Shown piece after piece: positions 1-8,895 of a DNA stretch of 64,000 bases. Each line of letters begins with the position of its first letter. The first letter of the stretch is position 1. The DNA is from Roseomonas genomospecies 6 (GTDB taxonomy: Bacteria > Pseudomonadota > Alphaproteobacteria > Azospirillales > Azospirillaceae). The position numbers were made by a program, and so were the translations under genes. The notes beneath the pieces are model-generated. The model was not told where the DNA came from. It saw nothing but the letters and a program-made list of their open reading frames with translations, and made no database searches. The stretch spans positions 124,001-188,000 of the forward strand of contig NZ_QOKW01000002.1 of assembly GCF_008365375.1 (NCBI RefSeq). The letters are read 5' to 3'.

Positions 1-141
1 GAACACGTTGGCCTGATGTCCGAGGCGGCCGTTGACCTCCTCCACATGCCCGGCGATGTCGGCGATCTCGATCCCGAGGTTGCCCGCTTCGGTGGCAATG
101 TCCGCGATCAGATGAGAGCGGCCGCCGAACGCACTGTCCAT
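1..141 (-). CDS. N-terminal fragment of a probable methyl-accepting chemotaxis protein
   Basis: Reading from ATG at 141 towards base 1 gives 47 residues with no stop, so the gene runs off the left edge. The peptide is a helical heptad-like stretch rich in IADIA and EEVN patterns, as seen in the N-terminal part of soluble or PAS-less chemotaxis receptors of Azospirillum. No signalling-domain hairpin is inside the window, so the family call is inference from composition. The upstream GGCGGGAAA is only a weak ribosome binding site. The 161 bases to the next gene hold the presumed promoter; an ATTGCGCAAT palindrome lies at 259-268. Confidence 0.5.
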   Translation of the reverse strand, partial: MDSAFGGRSHLIADIATEAGNLGIEIADIAGHVEEVNGRLGHQANVF

Positions 142-302
142 TTTCCCGCCATCCGTTTCACAAGAATGCGCAAGGCGCTAAAATCCAATGCAATTATTAC
201 CGAACCCTTACAGGAGCGCAACGGAGTAAGGGACATTCCGCGGTTCGGGCGCCCATCTATTGCGCAATTGCAATGCCCTCTCAATCAAAAGGGGAGCAGG
301 AT

Positions 303-1223
303 TCACCCCTCACCACCGCTTGCGATGCGCCGGTCCAGCCGCTCGTCCTGAAGCCCGGCGGGTTCCTGATGGATCAACACCTCGGCGCCGGGAACGGCGT
401 CGCGCAGGCTGGCCTCCACCCGGTCGGCGATGTCGTGCGCCCGGGCCACCGACAGATTGGGGTCCAGTTCCAGGTGGAGTTCGATGAAGGCCCCGATGCC
501 GGAACTGCGGGTGCGCAGATCGTGCATCCCGGCCACGTCCGGTTGCGCCCTCACCAGCGCCTCGATGCGCGCCCGCTCCTCCGCCGGCAGTTCGCGGTCC
601 ATCAGCACGTTCAGCGCCTCCCGCGCCACGTTGCGGGCGCCGTAGAGCAGGAAGGCCGCGATGCCCAGCCCGAACAGCGGGTCGAAGGCGCTGATCCCGG
701 TCCAGCCGGTCAGCAGGATCGCCAGGATGACCGCCGCGTTCATCAGCAGGTCGCCCGCGTAATGCAGGCGATCGGCCCCCACGGCGACGGAACCGGTGGC
801 CTTCACCACATGGCGCTGGAAGGTGATCAGACCGGCGGTCAGCAGGATCGACAGCAGCATCACGGCGATGCCGACGGCCCCCTCGCCCACCGGCTGCGGG
901 CTGACGAGTCGGCGCACCGCCTCGATGGTCAGGAACAGGGCGGAGCCGCCGATGAAGGCGGCCTGGGCCAGCGCTGCCAGCGCCTCGGCCTTGCCGTGGC
1001 CGAAGCGGTGCGCAGCGTCCGGCGGGCGCAGCGCCGTCCGCACCCCCAGCAGCGTCACCACCGAGGCCAGCATGTCCGTGCTGGAGTCGATCAGCGACGA
1101 CAGGATGCTGACCGAGTCGGTCACCATGTAGGCCACCAGTTTCGCCAGGATCAGCGTCAGGGAAACGGAGACGCTGGCGTAGGTGGCGTAGCGACGCAGC
1201 CGGTGCAGATGCGACTCGCTCAT
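303..1223 (-). CDS. Cation diffusion facilitator family metal exporter (FieF/YiiP-like)
   Basis: 306-residue inner-membrane divalent-metal/proton antiporter with six predicted membrane segments. The transport-site ligands sit as D46-x3-D50 in segment 2 (IDSSTD) and H154-x3-D158 in segment 5 (LHYAGD), spaced as in E. coli FieF (D45, D49, H153, D157). A cytoplasmic ferredoxin-like domain follows, ending in the typical HLELD and metal-binding C terminus. The reading frame continues open upstream through pdxH in another frame; the MSESH start at 1223 is chosen because the family begins just before the first membrane helix. Likely Zn/Fe/Cd efflux; the exact metal cannot be read from sequence. pdxH lies 32 bases upstream on the same strand. 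Confidence 0.9.
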   Translation of the reverse strand: MSESHLHRLRRYATYASVSVSLTLILAKLVAYMVTDSVSILSSLIDSSTDMLASVVTLLGVRTALRPPDAAHRFGHGKAEALAALAQAAFIGGSALFLTIEAVRRLVSPQPVGEGAVGIAVMLLSILLTAGLITFQRHVVKATGSVAVGADRLHYAGDLLMNAAVILAILLTGWTGISAFDPLFGLGIAAFLLYGARNVAREALNVLMDRELPAEERARIEALVRAQPDVAGMHDLRTRSSGIGAFIELHLELDPNLSVARAHDIADRVEASLRDAVPGAEVLIHQEPAGLQDERLDRRIASGGEG

Positions 1224-1255
1224 GAGCGCCTTCTTATGTTCGTGACGCCCGTTTT

Positions 1256-1867
1256 CTAAGGGTAAAGCCGCTCCGTCGTCCAGCGCGCCGGTTCGCTGGC
1301 CGCGGGGTCGCCCTCGCGCAGGTACAGGGTCCGCTCGTGCAGGCGGAAGGGGCGGTCCTGCCAGAACTCGATTCGCCGTGGCAGGATGCGGAATCCGGTC
1401 CAGTGCGGCGGACGGGGAACGGCCCCCAGCCCGAACTTCGCGGCGAACTGGGCCACGCGCGTCTCCAACTCCCACCGTCCTTCGAGCGGACGCGACTGCT
1501 GCGACGCCCAGGCGCCGATGCGGCTTTCCCGCGGACGGCTGTCGAAATAGGCGTCGGCCTCGGCGTCGGAGACCTGCTCCACCGCGCCCTCCACGCGGAC
1601 CTGACGCCTCAGCGTCTTCCAGTGGAAGCACAGCGCGGCGTTGGCGTTGGCCAGAAGCTGCTCGCCCTTGCGGCTTTCCGTGTTGGTGTAGAAGACGAAT
1701 CCGCGCGGATCGATGCCCTTCAGAAGGACCATGCGGACCGACGGCACCCCCTGCGCGTCCGCGGTGGCGAGCGCCATGGCGTTGGGATCGTTGATTTCGC
1801 TGCGGCTGGCCTCGTCCATCCAGTCCTGGAACAGGGCGTACGGGTCCCGGTCGTTGGATTCGCTCAT
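1256..1867 (-). CDS. pdxH: Pyridoxamine 5'-phosphate oxidase
   Basis: 203 residues. FMN-dependent oxidation of pyridoxine/pyridoxamine 5'-phosphate to PLP. It shows the family signatures: [11 protein letters not shown] near the N terminus, SVRMVLLKG and [10 protein letters not shown] for FMN/substrate contacts, the [11 protein letters not shown] segment, and the C-terminal [13 protein letters not shown] and [10 protein letters not shown] with WTTERLYP end. The frame is open further upstream to 1960, but MSESNDRDP at 1867 has a good ribosome binding site (GAGGGGAAG directly before it) and gives the usual family length. Probably co-transcribed with the downstream cation exporter. Confidence 0.95.
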   Translation of the reverse strand: MSESNDRDPYALFQDWMDEASRSEINDPNAMALATADAQGVPSVRMVLLKGIDPRGFVFYTNTESRKGEQLLANANAALCFHWKTLRRQVRVEGAVEQVSDAEADAYFDSRPRESRIGAWASQQSRPLEGRWELETRVAQFAAKFGLGAVPRPPHWTGFRILPRRIEFWQDRPFRLHERTLYLREGDPAASEPARWTTERLYP

Positions 1868-2067
1868 CTTCCCCTCGTTGCGCAGCCGTCGGTGCGGCGT
1901 TTCGGCGCGGTATCGTCTCCGGGCCGGGCCGGGTCGGCACTGGTCACAGCGCCGACCCATTTCACGAATATGCCCAATTCACAGATATGATAGCCTCGCA
2001 TATATGAGTGTCCACCGGTGCGCCAGAAGCAAGGCACGCCGGCTCCCAACCTTTCGAGGCAGCATCG

Positions 2068-2523
2068 ATGTTCGTGAAGAAGCTCGTCCCGGCGGCGATG
2101 GCGGTCGCCCTGCTCGCGGGTTGCACCAGCACCACCAAGGAAGCCACCAAGAACGCGGAGACGGTCGGTGGCACGATCTCGTCCAAATACGGCAACGCGT
2201 CGGGCAAGGTCGCGTCGTCGGGGACCGGCCCGCTGCTGGGCGCCTTCATCGGCGGCGCCGCCATCGACCCGTCCGACGCCGCCGCCGCGGAAACCGCCGC
2301 CAAGCGCGCCTATGCCGCCCCGGTCGGCGATCAGGTGGGCTGGACCAACCCCACGACGGGCCATTACGGCTCGCTGGTCACGACCCGCGAGGGTTACAAC
2401 AACGCCGGTCAGTATTGCCGGGAGTTCCAGCAGTCGGTAACCACGAAGAGCAAGACCGAATTGGCCTACGGAACCGCTTGCAAACAGGGCGACGGTACGT
2501 GGAAGATCGTCGCCAATTCGTAA
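2068..2523 (+). CDS. Surface-antigen-type lipoprotein (RT0821/Lpp0805-like)
   Basis: 151 residues beginning MFVKKLVPAAM and carrying a lipobox LLAGC, so Cys18 would be lipidated. A Gly/Ala-rich stretch (GPLLGAFIGGAAIDPSD) resembles the glycine-zipper part of rickettsial 17-kDa-type surface antigens, and the C-terminal half (VGWTNPTTGHYG, YCREFQQ, GTACKQGDGTWKIV) matches the RT0821/Lpp0805 surface-protein pattern. Outer-membrane or periplasmic location is expected; function is unknown in this family. The start at 2068 is chosen over upstream in-frame codons because it begins the signal peptide. The dnaJ-like gene follows after 48 bases. Confidence 0.8.
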   Translation: MFVKKLVPAAMAVALLAGCTSTTKEATKNAETVGGTISSKYGNASGKVASSGTGPLLGAFIGGAAIDPSDAAAAETAAKRAYAAPVGDQVGWTNPTTGHYGSLVTTREGYNNAGQYCREFQQSVTTKSKTELAYGTACKQGDGTWKIVANS

Positions 2524-2571
2524 CGCCTTATCCCCGGGCTTCGGGGTGGAAGAACTCTGGCCATACAAAGC

Positions 2572-3540
2572 ATGCGTGACCCTTATCAAATCCTCGGCCT
2601 CAGCCGGTCCGCGGGCGCCGACGACATCAAGAAGGCGTATCGCAAGCTCGCCAAGGAACACCACCCGGACCTGACGCCCGGCAACGCCGCGAACGAGGAG
2701 CGCTTCAAGGAGATCTCGGCGGCCTACACGCTGCTGTCGGATGCCGAGAAGCGCGCCCGCTTCGACCGGGGCGAGATCGACGCCTCGGGCCAGGAACGGC
2801 ATGGCTTCGGCGGCCGCTCCCGCGCCAACGCCGGGCGCAGCCGCGCCTACAGCGGGGCCGGCGGTGGGGCCGGCGACGATTCCTTCTTCGGCGGCGAGGA
2901 CTGGTTCTCCGACCTGTTCGGCGGCGGGCGCAAGCGCGGCGGAGCGGCGGGCGGTGCCGGGGCGTCCGGCGGAGGGGCGTCCGGCGGCGGGTCCCGCTCG
3001 CGCGGGAGCGACATCAACTACTCGGTCTCCGTGCCCTTCGTCGAGGCGGCGCAGGGCACCAAGCGGCGCATCAGCCTGTCCAACGGCAAGAGCATCGACG
3101 TCACCGTCCCGCCGGGGACGGAGGATCAGGCGAAGCTGCGGCTGAAGGGCCAGGGGCTTCCCGGCGCCGGCGGCTTCGGGGCCGGCGACGCCATCGTCGA
3201 GGTCCATGTCGAGGCCCACCCCTTCTTCACCCGCCAGGGTGCCGACATCCATGTCGAGGTGCCGATCACCCTGAACGAGGCGGTTCTGGGCTCCACCATC
3301 CGGGTTCCCACCGTCAGCGGCCCGGTCGCGCTGAAGATCCCGCCGGGGACCAACACCGGCTCCACCCTGCGCCTGCGCGGCAAGGGCGTGATGAATCAGG
3401 CGACCAAGCAGGCCGGCGACCAGTATGTGAAGCTGAAGGTCGTCCTCCCCGACCCGCCCGACGCGGAGCTGGTCAAGTTCGTGGAGGAATGGGCCAGGAC
3501 GCGCAGCTACGACGTGCGCAAGAAGGCCGGCCTGGAGTAA
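2572..3540 (+). CDS. DnaJ-family co-chaperone (CbpA-like, no zinc finger)
   Basis: 322 residues. J domain at about 1-70 with the HPD motif (EHHPDLT) needed to stimulate DnaK ATPase. A Gly/Ser/Arg-rich linker (about 75-145) follows, then the two C-terminal substrate-binding beta domains from about 148, ending in KVVLPDPPDAELVKFVEEW. The CxxCxGxG zinc-finger repeats of true DnaJ are absent, so it belongs with CbpA-type class II J proteins. Likely a DnaK helper under stress; no partner gene adjoins it. Starts at ATG 2572 immediately before the conserved DPYQILGL. Confidence 0.9.
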   Translation: MRDPYQILGLSRSAGADDIKKAYRKLAKEHHPDLTPGNAANEERFKEISAAYTLLSDAEKRARFDRGEIDASGQERHGFGGRSRANAGRSRAYSGAGGGAGDDSFFGGEDWFSDLFGGGRKRGGAAGGAGASGGGASGGGSRSRGSDINYSVSVPFVEAAQGTKRRISLSNGKSIDVTVPPGTEDQAKLRLKGQGLPGAGGFGAGDAIVEVHVEAHPFFTRQGADIHVEVPITLNEAVLGSTIRVPTVSGPVALKIPPGTNTGSTLRLRGKGVMNQATKQAGDQYVKLKVVLPDPPDAELVKFVEEWARTRSYDVRKKAGLE

Positions 3541-3545
3541 CGCCG

Positions 3546-3588
3546 GTCCCCTCCCCTGCGAGAGCGGGGGAGGGTCAGGGAGGGGGCA
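3546..3588. repeat. REP-like palindromic intergenic element
   Basis: A CCCCTCCCC...GGGGGAGGG inverted repeat followed by GGTCAGGGAGGGGGC lies just after the J-protein gene. It resembles the CCCTCTCCC/GGGAGAGGG repeats at 36.1-36.6, 55.4 and 56.9 kb, but is a single degenerate copy. It could also serve as a transcript-end stem; there is no T tract. Confidence 0.5.
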
Positions 3589-3744
3589 CGGTCACACCCC
3601 ATGAACGGCGCCCGCCGTTAACCATCTCCTCACTTGTATGTCAAAGAAAAGTCCTGGACCGAATGCGGTTGATGCGGGACGGCGGCGTCCTCATCAATGA
3701 TGGCGATGTGCCGGAAACGGCTTTCGCTGCTTTCGTAGGACGCC

Positions 3745-5523
3745 ATGCCGCCGATCCCGAAAAAATATCTGACCGCCCTCGCCGTTATTGCTGCGCTTCT
3801 GCTTGGCTGGTTCGCCTTCGCGGCCTGGACCGACTACACGCGCGACGGCGCGGAGGAGACCGCGACCTACAGCGACTTGGTGGCGGCGGCGGAACGGGGG
3901 GACATCGCCTCGGTCACCTTCCGCGGCGACGGGGCGCACGCCGTCACGCCGGACGGCCAGCGGCTGCGGGCCGTCGTTCCGGTCACCGACGACCTGCTGA
4001 AGGAACTGCGCGGGCGCAAGATCGCCATCGCTTTCGAGGAGGCGGGCGGCGGGCTGGTCTCCGGCACCGTCTCCGTTCTGGAGAAGCTGGCTCCCTTCCT
4101 GGTCATCGGCCTGCTGATCGGCGCGCTCCTTCTCAGCGGCGGGCAGTTCCTGGGCGGCAACCGCGCCACCCGCGTGCGCCCGAGCGACACCGGAACCGTC
4201 TTCGCCGACGTGGCCGGGGTGGACGAGGCCAAGGAGGAGCTTCGCGAAACCGTCGAGTTCCTGCGCGACCCGCGCCGCTTCGCCATGGCCGGCGCCCGCG
4301 TGCCCAAGGGCATCCTTCTGGTCGGCCCGCCGGGCACCGGCAAGACCATGCTGGCGAAGGCCGCGGCGGGCGAGGCCGGGGTGCCCTTCTTCACCGTTTC
4401 CGGCTCCGACTTCGTGGAGATGTTCGTCGGTCTCGGCGCGGCGCGGGTGCGCGGCGTCTTCAAGACCGCGCGGGCCAGCGCTCCCTGCCTGCTCTTCATC
4501 GACGAGGTGGACGCGCTCGCCGGCAAGCGCGGCGAATCCAACTCCCATTCGGAGCGGGAGCAGACGCTGAACCAGCTTCTGGTGGAGATGGACGGCATCG
4601 TGGACGGCGGCGAGGTGGTCGTCATCGCCGCCACCAACCGCGCGGAAATGCTGGACCCCGCCGTGCTCCGTCCGGGCCGTTTCGACCGCCACATTCATGT
4701 CGGGCTGCCCGACGTGGCCGGGCGCGAGGCCATCCTGGGAGTCCATACGGGCCGGCTGCGGCTCGCCCCCGACGTCTGCGTCCGCACGGTCGCGCGGGGC
4801 ACGCCCGGCTTCTCCGGCGCGGAACTGGCGAACCTCACCAACGAGGCTGCCCTGTCCGCCGCGCGCAACGGGCGGGTCATCGTCGGCATGGCCGATTTCG
4901 AGGCGGCGAAGGACCGCGTCCTGATGGGCTGCGAGCGTCGCAGCCTCGCCCTGTCCGACCATGAGCGGCGCCTGACCGCCTATCACGAGGCCGGCCACGC
5001 GCTGGTCTCCATCCGCTGCCCGGAGGCCGATCCCATCCACAAGGCCACCATCATCCCGCGGGGCCGCGCGCTGGGCATGGTGGTGCGGCTGCCCGAAGGC
5101 GACCGCGTGTCGGTGTCGCGCGCCAAGCTGCAGGCCGATATCGCCGTCGCCATGGCCGGGCGCGCGGCGGAGGACTTGGTCTTCGGCCCCGATTCCGTCA
5201 CCACCGGGGCGGAGGCCGATTTCCGCGCCGCCACCGACCTCGCCCGCCGGATGGTCACCGCCTGGGGCATGAGCGAGGCCATCGGCTATGTCGCCCATGC
5301 CGGCAACGACCCCGCCGTGGTGCGGTCCGAGCGCACCGCCTGGCGGATCGACGAGGAGGTCCGCCGCATCACCGACGAGGGGATGGAGCGCGCCCGCCGC
5401 ATCCTGGCCGCCGACCGCGCCTCGCTGGAGCGGATCACAGCCGCCCTGCTGGAGCGCGAGACGCTGAGCGGCGAGGAGATCGGCGATCTGGCCGCGGTGG
5501 AACGGGAAACGGAAGCGGCGTGA
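3745..5523 (+). CDS. FtsH-like membrane AAA+ zinc metalloprotease (paralogue)
   Basis: 592 residues. N-terminal membrane helix (about 8-28), a periplasmic segment of about 85 residues, and a second helix (about 114-132). The AAA+ domain has Walker A GPPGTGKT at 194-201, Walker B LLFIDEVD at 249-256, the pore motif MFVGL at 226-230 and the second region of homology around 296-315. The zinc site is HEAGH at 414-418 with a third ligand probably D492 (GAEAD). All catalytic elements are intact, so it should be an ATP-dependent membrane protease. It stands alone, away from the usual tilS-ftsH neighbourhood, and is shorter at the C terminus than housekeeping FtsH (roughly 640 residues), so it is probably a second, specialised copy. 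Confidence 0.88.
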   Translation: MPPIPKKYLTALAVIAALLLGWFAFAAWTDYTRDGAEETATYSDLVAAAERGDIASVTFRGDGAHAVTPDGQRLRAVVPVTDDLLKELRGRKIAIAFEEAGGGLVSGTVSVLEKLAPFLVIGLLIGALLLSGGQFLGGNRATRVRPSDTGTVFADVAGVDEAKEELRETVEFLRDPRRFAMAGARVPKGILLVGPPGTGKTMLAKAAAGEAGVPFFTVSGSDFVEMFVGLGAARVRGVFKTARASAPCLLFIDEVDALAGKRGESNSHSEREQTLNQLLVEMDGIVDGGEVVVIAATNRAEMLDPAVLRPGRFDRHIHVGLPDVAGREAILGVHTGRLRLAPDVCVRTVARGTPGFSGAELANLTNEAALSAARNGRVIVGMADFEAAKDRVLMGCERRSLALSDHERRLTAYHEAGHALVSIRCPEADPIHKATIIPRGRALGMVVRLPEGDRVSVSRAKLQADIAVAMAGRAAEDLVFGPDSVTTGAEADFRAATDLARRMVTAWGMSEAIGYVAHAGNDPAVVRSERTAWRIDEEVRRITDEGMERARRILAADRASLERITAALLERETLSGEEIGDLAAVERETEAA

Positions 5524-5634
5524 TGTCGAAATTCCTGATCCGAAAGGCACGACATTCGTTGCTGCAACCGCACATACAGGGGTAAATTGCGTCAAACCTT
5601 CCGTGATCCTGCGCAATCGGCATCGGGGCTGAAG

Positions 5635-6426
5635 ATGGCAAAAGCGGTTGCCCGACGTACGGCACTGGCCTTGGCGCTCGCCGGCCTTCTGGCGGGCGGC
5701 CTGCCGACGCCGGGTGCCGCCGCGACCGCCGCCCCCGCGCCCGTCACGGTCAAGGTCGGCGCCTATGAGTTTCCGCCCTACGTGACCGAATCCGGCGCCG
5801 GCGTGACCCAGGCGCTGCTCGACCTGCTGAACGGGGAGCAGGGTGATTTCCGGTTCGAACTGGTCCGCACGTCCCCCCAGCGGCGCTACGAGGACATGGA
5901 GCGGGGGCGCTTCGACATGATCGCCTTCGAAAGCCTCGCCTGGGGCTGGAAGGGGCGGCCCGTCGAGGCGTCGCGCGTCTTCCTGCGCGATGCGGAGGTG
6001 TTCGTCGCCAAGTCCGGCCCCGGCGTGGACCAGAGCTATTTCGACGCGCTGGACGGCAAGACGATCCTGGGGCGGCTCGGCTACCATTACGCCTTCGCCG
6101 GGATGACCGCCGACCCGGAGGTTCTGGAAAAGCGCTTCAACACGCGCCTGACCGTCACGCATGAGGGCAACGTGCGCAGCGTCGCCGCGGGCCGGGCCGC
6201 GCTGGCCATCGTCACCCGCTCCTTCCTGACGCGGTTCCTGAAGTCGAACCCGGATATGGCGCCGCTGCTCCTGGTCTCCGACCGCACCGACCAGATCTAC
6301 GAGCACACCATCCTGGTCCGGCGCGGCGGGCCGGTCGACGCCGCCTGGGTCGACGCGACGCTGGACCGGCTGGAGCGCAGCGGCGCGTTGCCCGCCTTGT
6401 GGACCCGGCAGGGGATCGCCCCGTGA
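5635..6426 (+). CDS. Periplasmic solute-binding protein, family 3 type
   Basis: 263 residues. A signal peptide (MAKAVARRTALALALAGLLA, cleavage near AAATA) precedes an SBP_bac_3-like fold: VGAYEFPPYVTE opening strand, GVTQALLDLLN, RRYEDMERGRFDMIAFES, and a late ILVRRGGPVDAAWVDATLDRLERSG helix. ATG 5635 starts the signal peptide; an in-frame TTG at 5587 is rejected. No ABC permease or ATPase is near. Instead the stop overlaps the GTG start of the SiaA-like phosphatase gene, so the protein may act as a ligand-binding sensory subunit for that membrane protein. This role is inference from coupling. Confidence 0.8.
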   Translation: MAKAVARRTALALALAGLLAGGLPTPGAAATAAPAPVTVKVGAYEFPPYVTESGAGVTQALLDLLNGEQGDFRFELVRTSPQRRYEDMERGRFDMIAFESLAWGWKGRPVEASRVFLRDAEVFVAKSGPGVDQSYFDALDGKTILGRLGYHYAFAGMTADPEVLEKRFNTRLTVTHEGNVRSVAAGRAALAIVTRSFLTRFLKSNPDMAPLLLVSDRTDQIYEHTILVRRGGPVDAAWVDATLDRLERSGALPALWTRQGIAP

Positions 6427-8006
6427 CCGAACTGCGCTCCCTCGCCCATGGCCGGCGCGACCGTTCGCTGCTGACCCGGATCGGCAGCATCATCCTGGTC
6501 ACCGCCGCCGCCGTTGGGGTGGTCGCCGTGGCCGTGTCGGCCAATGTGGTGGAGCACCAGCAGTTCTCGGCGCTGACCAGGCGGGCGGAGTTGGTCGCCA
6601 CCATGCAGACCGACGCGCTCGCCAACCCGATCTGGGAAATCGACGACCGCGCCGTCCGCAACATCATCGATTCGCTGCGCGAGCGCGACCCTGCCATCCT
6701 CGCCGTCTCCGTGTTCGAACCGGGCCGCAGCGAGCCGATGGCGGTGTCCGGCGATCCCAGAACTTCCGCCGATTCCACGACCGTCGAGAAGACCATCGAC
6801 CTGCGCGGGCGCGACGGGGTGACCCGGCATGTCGGGACGCTGCGCCTGCTCTATTCGACGGCGGAAATCCACCGCAACACGCTGGAAGCGCTTCTGCCCG
6901 TGGTGGGCTTGCTGCTGCTGTCGCTGGTCAGCGCCATCGTCATCATCAGCGTGATGCTGAACCGTGTCGTGCTGGGCCCGCTGCGGCGGCTGACCCAGGC
7001 GGCGCAGGCGGTGGCCCATGGCGACTACGGCGCCCGCCTCGCCACCGAGCGCGAGGACGAGATCGGCGTCCTGACCAAGACCTTCAACCGCATGGCCGAG
7101 ACGGTCCAGGACTACACCCAGACCCTGGAATCCCGCGTGCAGGAGCGGACGGAGGCGTTGGCCGACATCAACCGCCGCATCATGGACAGCATCAACTACG
7201 CCCAGTTGATCCAGTCCTCCATCCTGCCGAAACCGGAGGTTCTGGACGGCGGGCTGGCCCAGCATTTCGTCCTGTGGCGCCCGCGCGACGTGGTCAGCGG
7301 CGACTTCTACTATTACCGCGAGGTGGAGGGCGGCTTCCTCATCGGCGTGGCCGACTGCACGGGCCACGGCGTCCCCGGCGCCTTCATGACCATGACGGCC
7401 AGCGCGGTGCTGAACAACGTGGTGGACGCGATGGGCGCCGCCGATCCCGCGGCGCTGCTCGCCATGGTCGACCACAAGGTGCGTGCCGCCCTGCATCAGG
7501 ACGGCGACGCGGCGAGCTGGGAGGGCGGCTTCGACAACGGGCTGGATCTGGCGCTCTGCCACGTCCAGCCGGCGCAGCGGCGGCTGGTCTATGCCGGCGC
7601 CCGCCTGCCCCTGACCGTCGTCGGGCCGGACGGGCTGACGGAGGTCCGTGCCGACCGCCGCAGCCTGGGCTACCGGGCCACCGGCCCCACCCCGGCCTTC
7701 ACGAATCACAGTCTGGAGCTGTTGCCGGACCAGACCTTCTACATCTGCACGGACGGGCTGACCGACCAGTGCGGCGGCGAACGGGGGCGGAGCTTCGGCA
7801 AGCGCCGGCTGCACGGCGTGATCGAGGCCTGCGGCGCGCTGCCGCTGGACCGGCAGAAGGAGAGCATCGAGTCCAGCCTGTCCGGCTTCCAGGGCGGCCG
7901 CCCGCAGCGCGACGACATCACCATGGTCGGCTTCCGCGTCCGGCTGGACGGGAACCCGGCGGACCCGGCGGACCCGGCGCGCGCCGCAGCGTGGGAAACT
8001 GCGTAA
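6423..8006 (+). CDS. SiaA-like membrane PP2C/SpoIIE serine phosphatase with HAMP domain
   Basis: 527 residues from GTG 6423, which overlaps the previous stop by four bases (GTGA). Order: membrane helix about 20-42; periplasmic sensor of about 115 residues containing NPIWEIDD; membrane helix about 158-180; HAMP about 181-235; a short coiled coil; then a SpoIIE/PP2C phosphatase with metal-site motifs DVVSGDFYYY and VADCTGHGVPGAFMT and the late DGLTDQCGG and RDDITMV motifs. The same order occurs in Pseudomonas SiaA, which dephosphorylates SiaC. SiaB- and SiaC-like genes lie 2-3 kb away on the other strand, which strongly supports that role here. The signal sensed is unknown. Confidence 0.87.
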   Translation: MTELRSLAHGRRDRSLLTRIGSIILVTAAAVGVVAVAVSANVVEHQQFSALTRRAELVATMQTDALANPIWEIDDRAVRNIIDSLRERDPAILAVSVFEPGRSEPMAVSGDPRTSADSTTVEKTIDLRGRDGVTRHVGTLRLLYSTAEIHRNTLEALLPVVGLLLLSLVSAIVIISVMLNRVVLGPLRRLTQAAQAVAHGDYGARLATEREDEIGVLTKTFNRMAETVQDYTQTLESRVQERTEALADINRRIMDSINYAQLIQSSILPKPEVLDGGLAQHFVLWRPRDVVSGDFYYYREVEGGFLIGVADCTGHGVPGAFMTMTASAVLNNVVDAMGAADPAALLAMVDHKVRAALHQDGDAASWEGGFDNGLDLALCHVQPAQRRLVYAGARLPLTVVGPDGLTEVRADRRSLGYRATGPTPAFTNHSLELLPDQTFYICTDGLTDQCGGERGRSFGKRRLHGVIEACGALPLDRQKESIESSLSGFQGGRPQRDDITMVGFRVRLDGNPADPADPARAAAWETA

Positions 8007-8155
8007 ACACCCTCTTGAGAGTTTCGTAATAAGACGACAGTAGGGCCGCGTCGGATGGAAGTCGCTCGACCTACCATTCGAATTCATATAGTTTCCGCGC
8101 CGGCCCTATGAACAATAAGCACCGGTAATGTGGGAGCAGAGGGGGAGCAAAGGGG

Positions 8156-8887
8156 ATGGCGGCCGTTACGATCGTTGTCGTCGAGGACGAGGCGTCGCTG
8201 CGCCGTGACATGATCGAATATCTCCGCGGCTGCGGTTTCGACGCGGTCGGCGCGAAGAATGGGCGCGAACTGGACGAGCAGATCGCCGCGCGCCCGGTTT
8301 CCCTCGTTGTTCTGGACGTCAACCTGCCGGGCGAGGACGGCTTCAAGATCGCGACCCGCCTGCGCGAGAACCCCGCCATCGGAATCATCATGGTGACCGC
8401 CCGCGGCTCCACCGTGGACCGGGTGGTCGGGCTGGAACTCGGCGCCGACGCCTATCTGGTGAAGCCCGTCGAAATGCGCGAGCTGGAGGCCCAGGCCAAG
8501 GCCCTGCTGCGCCGCCTGGAAGCGAGCGGTCCGGGCAGCACGGCGGCGGCCCCGCAGACGCCCGCCCCGCCCCCCTCGGACGAGGCCCACTGGGTGCTGG
8601 ACGCCACGGCCTGGGCACTGACCAGCCCCGCGGGCGTGCGCGTCAGCCTGACGAGCATGGAGATGAAGCTGGTCTCGCTGCTGGCCGGACAGGCGCGCCA
8701 GCCGGCGACCCGCGACCAGATTTCCATGGCGCTCTACAACCGCCGCTGGAACCCGGACGACCGCTCCATCGACACGGTGGTCGGGCGCCTGCGCCACAAG
8801 GTGGAAAACGCCATCGGCGAAACCGCCCCGGTCAAGTCGGTCCACGGGGTGGGGTATGTGTTCTCCGCCCCGGTGCGGATGACCTGA
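8156..8887 (+). CDS. OmpR/PhoB-family response regulator
   Basis: 243 residues. Receiver domain at 1-115 with acidic pocket E10-D11, phosphoacceptor D54 (VVLDVNLPGEDG), T81 and K103 (YLVKP). A Pro/Ala-rich linker (about 125-140) leads to a C-terminal winged helix (about 145-240) ending in RSIDTVVGRLRHKVE and VHGVGYVF, the DNA-recognition and wing portions. A DNA-binding transcription factor. It lies convergent with the soluble histidine kinase gene (8-base gap) and downstream of the SiaA-like gene, so either the kinase at 8896 or the receiver-kinase at 11088 may be its partner. The 149 bases upstream look like its own promoter region. Confidence 0.92.
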   Translation: MAAVTIVVVEDEASLRRDMIEYLRGCGFDAVGAKNGRELDEQIAARPVSLVVLDVNLPGEDGFKIATRLRENPAIGIIMVTARGSTVDRVVGLELGADAYLVKPVEMRELEAQAKALLRRLEASGPGSTAAAPQTPAPPPSDEAHWVLDATAWALTSPAGVRVSLTSMEMKLVSLLAGQARQPATRDQISMALYNRRWNPDDRSIDTVVGRLRHKVENAIGETAPVKSVHGVGYVFSAPVRMT

Positions 8888-8895
8888 TACGCCGA

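Noticed and set aside
3694..6306. Long minus-strand frame of 870 codons
   Set aside because: It is antisense to the FtsH-like and binding-protein genes, which have clear catalytic motifs; the frame is an artefact of third-position GC.
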